The notes beneath the pieces are model-generated. The model was given only the letters and a program-made list of their open reading frames with translations, made no database searches and was not told the origin of the DNA. A stretch of DNA of 64,000 nucleotides. It comes from Welwitschia mirabilis (lineage: Eukaryota; Gnetophyta; Gnetopsida; Welwitschiales). Of the stretch, positions 47,532 to 58,456 are shown piece after piece. The position numbers and the translations under genes are program-made. The stretch's first letter is position 1, and each line of letters opens with the position of its first letter. Location: positions 79,366,631 through 79,430,630 of the forward strand of contig JBOZIK010000001.1 in assembly GCA_051453625.1 (NCBI GenBank), written 5' to 3'.

Positions 47532-50500
47532 ATGGCGAACAATCCAATGAACCCTAGCTCGGGATCAGCTGCCCCTCCTCCGCCGCGCACTCCTTCGCCT
47601 CCCTCCGCCGAAAGAAGGTCGTCGGTGCCTCCTTTCTCCTCTTCTCTGGCCAATACTAGTTCTCTCTCTCTGCAAACCCCCATTCCAAGAAACCCTAATT
47701 TCAATAGAGAGGGCTCTGCAACCCAATCCCAAAATCCGCTTTCTCCAGACCGGTTTCAGAACATTGGACTCTCAACTCCTCCAACTCGATCCCAATCACT
47801 GCCTGTCCAGTCTCCATTATCTCCAGAGGCAGAGAAATCGGTGACACAGAATGGATCCACTTCAAGTTTCTCGGATCCTTCAATTGGTTTTGGTGTTCCT
47901 TTGCTGCACCAGCAGAACAGTGGTGCTGCTGTTCCCCCACAATTCGGTCCGGCTTTTGCGTCTCCTTTGAGGCCCCCTGTGTTGCCTCCCTTTAGCCCTC
48001 AGAGCTTCTCTGATGTTCCTTTCAGTCCTGCTCCTAGACCGGCTGTGCTTTTGCCCACGTCTTCTCTGCCCAGTGCCCATTCCAACGGGACGTTGGAGCC
48101 ACGGGCTGACCAAAGGGATGTGGATAGTTCGGGCTTGGTTGAGGTTTCTCCTTTCGTTCTTTTCTCAGCACATAAGGTATGTGTTAGTTGTTGCATTGTC
48201 GTACTGTCGTGTTTTCATTGATGTGGATTTACCTGCCCATGTTTCAAATGTAGTTTTGAATCATATTGGATGTTTTGTAAGATATGCTGAGTACTGTCTT
48301 AGGAGTTCTTTACTTTTGATTCTATGATTTTCTACATTTGAATTTGCCTTTGTTTTAAATCCATCATTTAATCATTGTCAACCCTTTTGTGTGCATTAAC
48401 TTTTTTGGTTTCATCACATAACGAGCAGAACAGAAAGGGGAAGAACATAGATTGAAGTAGCGAGTAGGAACATGAAACGATCTGCTAAGGCCAAGGTGGA
48501 AGTCATAATTACACAAATCTTGTTATAATATGCATGCAAATTTAGGCTAGGCTTTGTCCGAAAAGCTGATTGAAAACCTCTTTTGAGATGATGTGTATAT
48601 GTGCAATGTACATATTAATGAAGCACAAAACTTGGAATACTGAATGAAGCAAGGCAGAAAGGGAAGAGGGGAAACCCAAAGTCAGAGAAGAGATGGGGAA
48701 CCTACAATTTAATAGTGAGTTGTGACTTGCAGAAATGTGGACATGGTATGAATCGAACCTTAGATTACAGCAACTGAAAAAGCAATACCTGCTAAACTGG
48801 CCTCAAGTAGACGAGAAATGTTTTTAGTGATGACTTTCCTTCAGTCATATTACATGCAAAATTAAAAAAAGTAGCACCTTGTGGATACCAATTCTAGATT
48901 TAACTGTATTCTTGTGTATTACTCCCGGGTCTGCCTGCAGTAATTTCCTTTGAAATGAATAAGACTCTTTTGGTAAATTATTCTTTGTCTATCTTCTGTT
49001 TTGCAAGTTCAGAGGAAAGACAGTTCATGTTTGTAGTGGTTCCCAGCACATGCCATTATAGGAATGAATTTATGTTATAAATTATCATGGATACTCATTG
49101 CATGTTAAACAGAACGAGTCGGATTTTGCAATCAAACAATAATTCTTTGTTTTTTTTCCACATAGAAGGCAATATCTATTGGAAACAACTACATTCAAAA
49201 ATCAGAAAAACTTGAAAGGGCAGATGATGTCAGAAAAACTTGAACTTTAGAGTAAAATTTATCCTTTCATTCATTCACACTTTCTCTGAAAAAATGGGAA
49301 AGTCTTATTGGATGGTTCGTTCTGTTTTCATAACATCATTCTTTGCTGATGAAACTCAATTAAAGTCTTCTTATGCGAATTTCATTAAGTGGTTAAAATG
49401 AATTTGCCAACTCTGAGAAGATATGGGTTGTCTTCTCATGTTCAAGAATATCTGTTGCAGGTACTAAAGCAAAAAAAGTTGAGTAATACTGCAAGTCTCG
49501 GTTTTGGGGCATTGGTTTCTCCTGGAAGCAATGTAATAGCAGGACCTAGCATAGTGCAGCATAATCCATATAGATGCCATAATTGTGGGGCATATGTTAA
49601 TTTGTACTGTACTATTGTTCCAAGCTCAGGAGAATGGAAATGTGTAGTATGCAAGAAATTAAACAGCAGTGAGGGTGAATATCGGTCAGCAAGCAGAAAT
49701 GAACTTCTAAGCTGGCCAGAACTGTCATCGGCAGTTGTGGATTATGTTGAAAATGACATGCGACGTCCTGGTTTTATCCCGGTTTCTGACTCTAGAATGT
49801 CAGCTCCTATTGTCCTTGTTATTGATGAAAGCTTGGATGAACCTCATTTGCAGCATTTACAAAGCTCCCTTCATGCTTTTGTTGATTCCCTTCCCCAAAC
49901 CACAAGGATTGGGATTATAACATATGGTCGAACTGTCTCTGTGTATGATTTTTCAGAATCTTCTGTAGCATTTGCTGATGTTCTTCCTGGTAGCAAATCT
50001 CCATCACAAGAATCCTTAAAGACCCTGTTTTTTGGAACTGGAATTTATCTAGCTCCTCTCCATTCATCAGTCAATACTGCACATACAATAATCTCATCGC
50101 TGAGACCATATAAAGATGATCAACCAGAGGCAGGAAGAGATAGATGTCTTGGTGCAGCCGTTGAGGTGGCCCTTGCACTTATTCAGGGTCCAGCAGCTGA
50201 GATGTCTAGAGGCATTGTGAGAAGGCCTGGAGGGAATAGCCGAATCTTGGTCTGTGTAGGTGGTCCTAATACATTTGGCCCTGCAGCAGTTCCACCATCA
50301 TTAAACCATCCTAATTATGCTTATTTGGAAAAGAAGGCTATAAAGTGGATGGATCATCTTGGTCATGAGGCTCATCACCATGAGATAGTTGTTGACATTT
50401 TCTGTGCTGGTACATGCCCTGTGCGAGTTCCTATTTTGCAGCCGTTAGCAAAGGCCTCAGGTGGGGTGTTAATTCTTCATGATGACTTTGGTGAGGCATT

Positions 50501-53500
50501 TGGAGTCAACTTACAAAGAGCTGCAAGAAGGGCAGCAGGCTCTCATGGAATTTTTGAAATTCGTTGCTCTGATGAGATCTATGTGAGCCGCGTCATAGGA
50601 CCTGGTGAAGAGGCTCATGTTGACACTCATGAATCATTTAAAAAGGATAGCTCAACGCACATACAAATGGCAACTGTTGAAGAAACTCAAAGCTTTGCTG
50701 TCTCTATGGAGCATGGAGCAGATATCAAGGAACATTATGTGTTTTTTCAGTTTGTTGCCCGCTTCAGTGATGTTTATCAAAGAAATATCTTAAGGGTCAT
50801 TACAACTAGGCTACCAACAACAGACAGTTTGTCAGCCTACTTGGAAAGTGTTGAAGGAGATGTAACTGCTGTTCTTATTGGGAAAAGGACAGTCTTAGAG
50901 GCAAAAGGTCCTTCTGATGTACTAGATATGAGACGGGCCATTGATGAAAGGATTAAGGATATAGCTGTTAGATTTGGAACACAAATGCCTAAGACCAAAT
51001 TAAGGTGTTTTCCCAAAGCACTATTTTCTCTACCTGAATATTTGTTTCACTTGAGAAGAGGTCCACTGTTGGGAAGCATTGTAGGCCATGAAGATGAAAG
51101 ATCTGTTCTCAGGAACCTTTTCTTACAAGCTTCCTTTGATTTGTCTTTTCGAATGCTTGCTCCTCGTGTTTTGATGCATCGAGAAGGAGGAACTTTTGAA
51201 GAATTGCCTGCATACAATATTGCAATGCAGTCAGACGCAGCACTTGTTTTGGACCATGGAACTGATGTTTTCATATGGATGGTATGTACTCCATATATTA
51301 TTCATGGTTTTTTTTTCAAATGTAAAACACGTACACCATATTTTAAGTATAATTTTCATATGAATATCAAAAGAAACGTTGAGATTCTTAATGCACTTTT
51401 TAAAAATGAAGAACCTTTATAAATCAGCCTTTTCCTTGTTTCTCAGTAAACACACTAATGGAGACTCATTTCTTAAAAACTTAGAGAAACTTTCATAACT
51501 TATCGATAGAAACCGCTGGCAGATGGAAGCAAACTTTATCAAAAGAGTGCAAATAGATAGCTAAATGATAGACTATTGAACCACATTAGCCTCATAAGGC
51601 TAGTGACCTTGCTAATGGTCTTATGCTTGTAGGACACTTGTTGAAAGCTGAAGAAATATCGTATCATGTGACTCAAGAGATAGTAAGATTATATGGCATT
51701 TCGAAAGGTTTATCCCAGCTGATAACATCTTTGAAATTTGAGGTCAGATTAAAATTCAGACATGGCTTCAAATATAAATGGACACTGGACGGTTTAGTTC
51801 CCATCTTTTCTTGATTGTGCCTCCCTTACAACAGTAATTTATATACAATACACTGAACAGATAAGTTAATGTGGTGTTCAGGTACTAAATGTTTATTGGT
51901 CTTAATTTCAATGCTACAGATTGTGGTATGGATTAAATAGTGCATAACACTCATTCAGCATGATTTCAGCAGCTTGTCAGTACCTGGCTTTTCATCACTT
52001 GTACTTTAAAACTATACATTTTCATTAAGAGGTTCTGTTTGTTTTGACCTTGTATTGTTTTTACATGCCAAGCTCTTTGTAAATTTTACTTCAGCTACTA
52101 TTTCGATAAAATGCCCTCTTCCAAGAGGATGTATTACTGTCTAGAAATCCTGTGTCATAAAGCATTTGATAAACATAGGAAGATACTCATCACAATTGAC
52201 ATGCTTTTTTCCCTTTTCTTTTAATTTTTATTTTAAGGGTGGAGATCTTGCTTCACAAGAACGAAAGAGTGCCTCTGCTTTAGCAGCATGCAGAACACTT
52301 GCCGAAGAGCTTACTGAACATCGGTTCCCTGCTCCTCGTATCCTTTCATTCAAAGTAAGTTTTATCTTTTTATCCATGAATGTCTTTTACATCTGGCATG
52401 CTACTTTTATATTTCCTTCACTTTTTCGTTTTTTAAATAATCAAAATGATCTTTAACCAGGTTGTCATTTTCTAAGTATTACTTTGAAAAGCTCTCTCTG
52501 GGGAAAATTGGAAAACCTGTTAGTGTGATTCTCTTATGTGATATGAGCTTTTCATGGATGCATTATAATTCAGTTCAAACATCTTAGATTAGTCTTGAGA
52601 TTTTCCTCTTGAGAATTCATCAGTGGAATTCTTTTTTCTTGATATCTCTTGTTCAGACAATCAAAATCAGGGCTATCTTTGTCCACTTAAAAAAAAAAGA
52701 AAAAAAAGAGGGGTTAGCCTAAGGAATTCTGGATAGTTGGTTATGTCATGGTAATAGTGTCATTTTTAGGACAGGACACAAACCCACTGCTGAGATGCTG
52801 GTGAGTTATTTGTTTAAATAAATTTTGTAGAGGAAAGGAAACCCAGTTGTATTTTGGCTGGATCAGAAGAGGTTGTATCATCTGGCAAGGCTATACATCA
52901 GCAGGCCTCTGGCACCACTTGACACAGGCCAAAACCCAAGGCCTCAGAAAGGCCTACAAAGAACCTAACACTGATAAAAATAGAAAGAGACAGCAAAAAC
53001 CAAACATTCTTCCAGAATTGGCCTTCCCTAGGACAATGTCCTGATGATAATTTATGTGAGCCCAGCCAATACCCATCACCTGCCTGGACAAACTTCCTGA
53101 AACAGTTCCATTTTGGGACCAACCATTCTCCTTTATCCTTCTTTTGGTTGGTTCGAGCTGGGATGGGGCCATTGGATGTAGAGTGTAGACACGTACTCTC
53201 CTTGGCTCTTGTTGCTCTCCCAGTTTTGAGTTTCATGCATGTCTTATGCATTTGAATTCAACAGGTAGGGATGCACTTCTAGTGGTGCACCTTACAGTTC
53301 TGGTTTTGAAGTTTAGTTCTTGTTTGCTAAATTTTTCTTCCCTCACTCTTCCCTTTCTCAATGCTTATTCTTAATCAGTTTTGGGTAACAGAAATTTAAA
53401 GATAAAAAGCTACTTACACAAGATGCTGTTCTTTAATCAAACAAAATAAAACCATGAATATTCAAATCTGCCTTCCATGTCGGAAAGGGCAGTGTGGTTA

Positions 53501-56500
53501 AAAGCACAGAAAGAATATTCAAAAAAATGATCATATTGTTCTTGAAAATTCCCAGTGAAAAAGTGCATGTAGAATTCTTGTAAAAGTTCTACTAGCAGCA
53601 GTTCTTTTTACAGATGCTATTTTCTTATCATTGAAAAATCACAGCAGAACAGAGAAACAAAAACAGGAAAACAAAACCACCAAGCAAAAACACACACAAA
53701 AATTTATGGGGTTTGGCTTTATGTCCACAGGACAGTGTAGAGCTTTCATTGTCAATGGAAAGGTCAAGGGAACAGGCGGTCCTCAATAACTGGGCATCAC
53801 TTCTCAAGAAGGGCAAAAGACACTCACACCCATGTCTCCCAATGAGACATACATCCTCTTGTGTAACAGGCTCTCCTTCATAGCTGGGCATCAATGCTTA
53901 AGATGAGCAAAATACACTTAGACCGAAGTCTTATAAGACATATTAGTTTTAAAATCCTATCAGGATGACATTTACACCTTTTAATACATTTTAATAACCT
54001 CATACGAAGAAGTAATAAAACATATGAGACCCACATAGAAAAACAGCTCAGGTTATTACAAAAAGCTTTAACTTCCTTCTAAAAATTTCCCCTGTGAAGG
54101 CAAATCTGTCCAGCTGACAAGAAAACAAGAGATGCATTGTTCAGATGCTCATTGCTTACATGACAGCTATCTTAAGTCGTTTCTTGCGAAAGTCATGCTT
54201 TTTCACTTCTGTTGTCTTCTGGAACTTTGTAATTACGTGCTTTTGCCACTCACGCTATGCAGGATTCTTAGTGAAGAAGATGGCACTTTAGCTGTCCCAA
54301 TATGCAATGTATTCATTCTGTTCTAGCCCAAGAGAATTAAGAAAACCACACAACCACATGTCCCTGCAAGCTTTAGACAAGACTTTGTAGTCCTGCTTCA
54401 GTGGTGGACTTGAGAACTGACTGAGTGCTTCAACACCTAAAACAAAATTATAGCCTATTGTAGATCTTTTAGTGTGATGATCAGCTGCAGGATAAGCATC
54501 CACATAACCGTCGACATCTAAATTTCCTCCATTAAAGCATAAACTTGCAATCTCTGTGTCCTTCAGGAATCTCTAAAGCCACTTTACAGCCAGCCATTAA
54601 TTCAGCCAAAAAGTACTCATAAGCCTGCTAACGATGCTAACAACATACGCAATATCAGGATGGGTACATACCATGCATACCTAAGTGACCTAATAGCTGA
54701 CATGCAAGAGAGCATTTTCAGCTTCTCAACATTTTCTTTTGACCCCATACAAGCATCTCTGGACAACTGGAAATGGGAAGCCAAAGGGTTCTCTACAGGT
54801 TTGGCACTTTCATCCCAGAATGCTCTAAACATACCCTTAAGGTCAGCTTAACTGAGCCATAGCTTCCTCATGCCTTTTTTCCAAACGGTTTTCGATGCCA
54901 AGAGTTTGCTTTGCTTCTTTCAATTCTTTAATGGCAAACTGCTTACTTATTTTAATTTTACGCCTATTAATTTCAGCCATGTCAGTTGTGACAATAAGCA
55001 TATCATCGACATACAACAAAAGAATGCAAAACCTGCCTACAAGTTGCCCTAAAGAGTGTACACAGTGCTCAAAACTATTTTATATTGTTTACTTGTCATG
55101 GATGCATTCAATTTCTTGTACCATTGTCTAGGAGCTTGTTTCACTCCATTTGGGCTCTTCTTCAAGGCGCATACATAACTGGAGTTATTTAACATCCATA
55201 AAACCTTCAGGTTAATTCATATCTTCCAGTCTTCAAGATCCCCATGCAAGAAAGCAATTTTCACAGTTTGCTCTTCCAATTTCAAGCCTAAACAAGCCAC
55301 CAAAGGGAAAACAATTTTGCTTGTGGAGTGCTTTACAATGGTGACAGCATTTCAGTAGAGTTTCTACCTAGTTTCTGTATGAAACCTCTGACAACTAGCA
55401 ACAGCATTTTGCTGCTTTTCTTCACTAAGATTCACATCCTGATCTCATTATCTACTTTCAAAGAGTTTATATTTGGTTATGAGTATGTATTACCTGGTCA
55501 TAGGATTTTTTTAGTTGTGCTCTTCTTATAGCCTTCTCAATGTTGCGCTTACTATGTATTTTGGATGTTTACCAATACCATCACTACCATAGCCTACAAA
55601 GATACATCTGCATTGTCTGTCGTCCATTTCAGGCTGTTGGGATTTTTTTCACATGAAGGCGTGCCTCATAGTCCAACACTTTGAAGTGCTGATACCTGTC
55701 CAGACCTTCAGTAATTTACACAACCAACTTAGAGTGTGGAGATCTGTTTATTAGGTACAGACCTGTGCGCTCAGCCTAAATGTCTTGGGAAGATTTGCAC
55801 CAGTAATCATCCATGTAGCAGAGGTAGACAATGTTCTGTTAAACCTCTGAGTTGCACCATTTTGTCAACGTGTTTCAAATGTGGTATGTGAATAAACAAT
55901 TCCCTTTTGCATGCAAAAAATAACAAATGCACAAGAGGTATGCAGGGTGTGGAGATCTGTTTACTAGGGTATGTGACCATGCAATAAGCCTCTGCCCAAA
56001 ACGTTTTTGGGAAGATTTGCACTAGCAGTCGGATATCTAGCACACTCAAACAACATTCTATTAAACCTCTTAGCAAGACCATTTTGTTGTGGCGTTTGAA
56101 GTCTGTTATGTGAATGAGCTATTCGCTTCTGCATATAGAAATCAACAGATGCGTAAGTGGTGTGCTTTTTCCCCGACAAATTATCAATTAACATATTTTT
56201 TACCTTTAGCCTTTTTGTGTTTCTACCTATGCTACAAACTTTAATGCTGGTTGTTCAAGCTCATGTTGTGAATGCCAAGAGCTATATGGTTGTTTATACT
56301 TCTTCCTAGAAGCCACCTTTTATTTGGATTTCTTGGACCCAAAGAGGTCCTACATACCTAGACCTGGATAAGCATGTCCAACATGACCGCTGCCACGAAA
56401 GCAAGACCTACACTGTTCTATAGACTTCTTCCTGAACGTGTCCTTCTTGTTGGATTTCTTGAAGCCATAAGTAACACTTGATATTTCTTCTATGAGTAAA

Positions 56501-58217
56501 TCCTCTGCTGTTACTTCTCCACTTGGATCAATCATGGTTCTTGCTTTTTCCCTTGCATCGAGGGTTTCAGCTCAGACTTGTCTCTTTTCTGTATCCTGCA
56601 ATGTGGAAATCATAATATCAAAAGAGAGTGAACTGGTGCTCATTGAAATTTGTGATGGCTGTCACTATTGATCCCAAAGATTCCTGTAGAAAGCTCAAAA
56701 TTGCATGGCTTTTTACGGTATCATGAATTGTGATGCTGTTAGAACTTCATTAACACCCATCGCCCTCTCATCTGAATGATGTTGGAAAGTGACGCCTTTC
56801 TTCATCCTTAGGTTGAAAACTTTGTGATACACATGTAAGTGATTTAATCTCGACACCTTGTGAAATCGTTTTTTCAGCTTCAGCCAGAAAGAGACAGGGT
56901 CAGTCTTGTTGGCCTTGAATGCCAGTATCTCATTGATTGGGCTGGGACAATTAGAGAAAGGGCCTTTGATTTCGTTTTACTCTAGTCTCCATTTTTCATT
57001 CCTGAAGGCTTTGTGTCTTTGCCATTTTCAGAGAATTAATGCAATCCTTTGGAGTAAGCATATCCTTCATCATGATGCTCCATATGTTCCAGTTTCGATG
57101 GACAATGTGATGTGTTGTCTACAATGGCTTCATTTCGCTTTTGCTGAAAACCCCAATGATACAAACCGAGAATGCAGATTTTCCTTCTGTAATGAACTGT
57201 TTTGATGTTTGATCTATACCTTCTTTTTAGAGTGTTAATGTAGAAAGACATTTAAGTATTCATCTTTATACTCTGACTATCAACAGCAGAAGTGACACCA
57301 TGGCTGGAAAAAGTTTGCACAAGGAGAAAAGATACATTTGAATCTTTCCCATGCAAGACTTTATTTCTGGCATACTTTCTATCCGACTTCTAATTTGAAA
57401 CATATAACCTCCGTGTCCTTTGTATTTTCCTATTCGTACATACTGATACGATTTTTCAGGTCTTACTATCTATCAACACACTTATCATGTTAACCTTTTC
57501 CAAATCCTAACATGGCTCTTCTAAATTGTCACATGCCTTGTGAAATACGTAGGTGCATTGTTGTCTGGCCACAATGAAATTAAAGGATAGACAGTGTTCA
57601 TAAGCTACCCTTGAATTAAATTTTCCACATCAATTGAATATGTTTAGTTTTTCAGTTTTTGTTTCCAGGAACATGCGTATGATTTTGTATCATTTAATTA
57701 ATTCCAATGAACTTCAGAAAATTTGTTCTTAAATCAAAAAGAAACCCACAAAAGTACACATCTAATTTGATACCGCTTTTTGGCATATGCACTTGCAATA
57801 TATGGTTTGTTCCTTTTAGCGTAATCTGTCAAGTTTGTATTCTTGTTAATTCAGATTTCATGTCCAATTTTTGTACTAATCTTCAATTGTTTCTATAGGA
57901 GGGAAGTTCCCAAGCACGGTACTTGTCATCAAGATTGATACCTGCACACAAAGATCCTCCTTATGAGCAGGTTTGTTGGGCACCACTTTATCTATGCACA
58001 AGAAATTTTAAAACTAGTTAGCATCTTTTTAATATTTCAATTGATTTTTTCTTTATGCACGTCATTTCATGACTTACAGGAGGTAAGGTTCCCACAGTTG
58101 CTGACATTATCGACTGAACAAAGGATTAAACTAAAAAGCAATTTCTTCCATATTGATGATCTTAGCTTTTGTGAGTGGATGCGGAGCTTGAAGTTAGTCC
58201 CTCCTGAACCTAGATAG
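47532..58217 (+). CDS. SEC23: SEC23-type COPII coat GTPase-activating subunit
   Basis: Exons: 47532-48176, 49461-51281, 52238-52354, 57899-57970, 58080-58217. All introns are GT-AG in phase 0, giving 930 residues. SEC23 is the inner COPII coat subunit and GAP for SAR1 at ER exit sites. Residues 1-205 are Pro/Ser-rich. 'SAHKVLKQKKL' spans junction 1. Zinc finger: Cys254, 257, 276, 279 (YRCHNC...KCVVCKKLN). The trunk starts near 331 (APIVLVIDE), followed by the beta-sandwich and helical regions and a gelsolin-like domain split over exons 2-3 (VFIWM/GGDLAS). The end 'FCEWMRSLKLVPPEPR' is typical. ATG 47532 is the first in frame. Most plant SEC23s lack the long N-terminal extension; by recall it resembles Arabidopsis At4g01810 (SEC23A). 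Confidence 0.95.
48177..49460 (+). other. SEC23 intron 1 (1284 bp)
   Basis: Donor GTATGT after the AAG Lys codon, acceptor TGTTGCAG. Intron 1 separates the Pro/Ser-rich extension from the conserved SEC23 body. No transposon was recognised in it. An open frame continuous with exon 2 starts at 49389, but its first 24 codons precede the acceptor and are intronic. Confidence 0.9.
51282..52237 (+). other. SEC23 intron 2 (956 bp)
   Basis: Donor GTATGT after ATG (Met) within the gelsolin-like domain, acceptor ATTTTAAG. Translation reads through the donor for 47 codons before a stop, which would give a truncated product if the intron were retained. Confidence 0.9.
53780..53960. repeat. two diverged ~94-bp tandem units in the LTR-like end
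   Basis: The word TGGGCATCA followed by 'TTCTCAAGAAGGGCAAAAGACACT' at 53791 recurs in diverged form at 53885 ('CTTAAGATGAGCAAAATACACTTAGACC'), both leading to 'AAGACATAC/T'-like ends. It looks like a short tandem duplication inside the LTR. Confidence 0.65.
54240..55250 (-). pseudogene. intronic copia RT-RNase H remnant
   Basis: RT: minus strand near 55015-54860 reads 'LLLYVDDMLIVTTDMAEINR', with the YVDD active-site box intact, then 'KQFAIKELKEAKQTLGI'. Frame 54832-54617 gives 'KPVENPLASHFQLS' and 'MSAIRSLRYAWYVPIL', the 'VxTPLAxHFKLS...SAVGSLMYAM' block with a frameshift. RNase H: frame 54503-54288 gives 'DAYPAADHHTKRSTIGYNF' (DADMAGDxDxRKSTSGY) and 'ACRDMWLCGFLNSLGLEQ'. Stops and indels throughout. 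Confidence 0.85.
55734..56160. repeat. 213-bp tandem duplication inside the integrase
   Basis: 55734-55946 and 55947-56160 are related along their length. Both start GTGTGGAGATCTGTTTA and share 'GGGAAGATTTGCAC', 'TTAAACCTC', 'ACCATTTTGT' and 'TATGTGAAT' in order. They are clearly diverged, so the duplication is old or the units came from two elements. Confidence 0.85.
55735..56250 (-). pseudogene. intronic copia integrase remnant
   Basis: Frame 56194-55964 reads 'IAHSHNRLQTPQQNGLAKRF', equivalent to 'HxTxxxTPQQNGVAERxNR' with the catalytic Glu changed to Lys, then 'ASANLPKNVLGRGLLHGHIP' ('LPKxFWAEAVxTAxYL'). The same stretch occurs again, more diverged, at 55945-55735, which is a tandem duplication. 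Confidence 0.82.
56340..56960 (-). pseudogene. intronic copia gag remnant
   Basis: Frame 56535-56350 has 'KSIEQCRSCFRGSGHVGHAYP', a CCHC zinc knuckle (C-x2-C-x4-5-H-x4-C) with the last Cys changed. Upstream, about 56930-56540, gives decayed UBN2 gag pieces ('GLPPSFQHHSDERA'-like sequence from 'ccaacatcattcagatgag' and 'RGKSKNHD'). Broken by stops. Confidence 0.7.
57971..58079 (+). other. SEC23 intron 4 (109 bp)
   Basis: Donor GTTTGT after 'KDPPYEQ', acceptor GACTTACAG before 'EVRFPQL'. A typical short plant intron in phase 0. Confidence 0.92.
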
Positions 58218-58450
58218 TATGGGTTTTGTAACAGTTCCAAGGATGCTGCTAGACTGCACCCTAGGCAAATCATTCTTAATGTATTATTTAGAGTTTTCGT
58301 ATTCGAAAAGCCAGGACAATGGGCCAAGAATGCATTCAAGAAAGATGAAAAACATTTTAGATGATAATAAATTCTGGGGAGATCTTGTGAGAACATCGAT
58401 TCACGGCAAAACTGATTGCAATAGCTGAGAGATATCAGTGACAAATCTCA

Positions 58451-58456
58451 AATAAA
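58451..58456 (+). terminator. candidate SEC23 polyadenylation signal
   Basis: AATAAA lies 234 bp after the stop codon, and a TTG/T-rich stretch follows over the next 200 bp. Plant poly(A) signals are loose, so the real site could be elsewhere before about 58700. Confidence 0.35.

Larger units (their letters stand above)
53630..56960 (-). mobile_element. Tork/Tnt1-like Ty1/copia element in SEC23 intron 3, antisense
   Basis: On the minus strand the order is gag (56960-56340), integrase (56250-55735), RT (about 55250-54590) and RNase H (54590-54240), as in Ty1/copia. Motifs such as 'YVDDMLIVTTDMAEI' and 'LGLEQNEYIAYWDS' recall Tnt1/Tork. All frames are broken. The LTRs are not clearly delimited; 53640-54060 is the probable 3' LTR. 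Antisense placement means its own poly(A) signals do not read in the gene's direction, which may explain why it is tolerated. Confidence 0.82.
52355..57898 (+). other. SEC23 intron 3 (5544 bp), transposon-bearing
   Basis: Donor GTAAGT after 'RILSFK', acceptor TTCTATAG before 'EGSSQARY'. It is several times longer than the other introns because of an antisense copia element at about 53630-56960. The stretch 52690-53280 has no identified content apart from an A/G-rich run near 52690. Confidence 0.9.

Noticed and set aside
47025-48196. Minus-strand open frames opposite SEC23 exon 1 (77-102 codons)
   Set aside because: They are antisense shadows of the exon and its GC-richer leader; no homology, and the plus strand carries a spliced, conserved protein.
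49389-49460. Alternative SEC23 start at 49389 giving a shorter protein
   Set aside because: The first 24 codons precede a good TTGCAG acceptor, do not resemble SEC23, and begin upstream of the conserved junction SAHK/VLKQKK, so they are intronic.
52847-53251. Overlapping frames of 65 (plus), 117 and 72 (minus) codons in SEC23 intron 3
   Set aside because: No recognisable domain; probably unrecognised repeat DNA with higher GC, where chance frames are longer.
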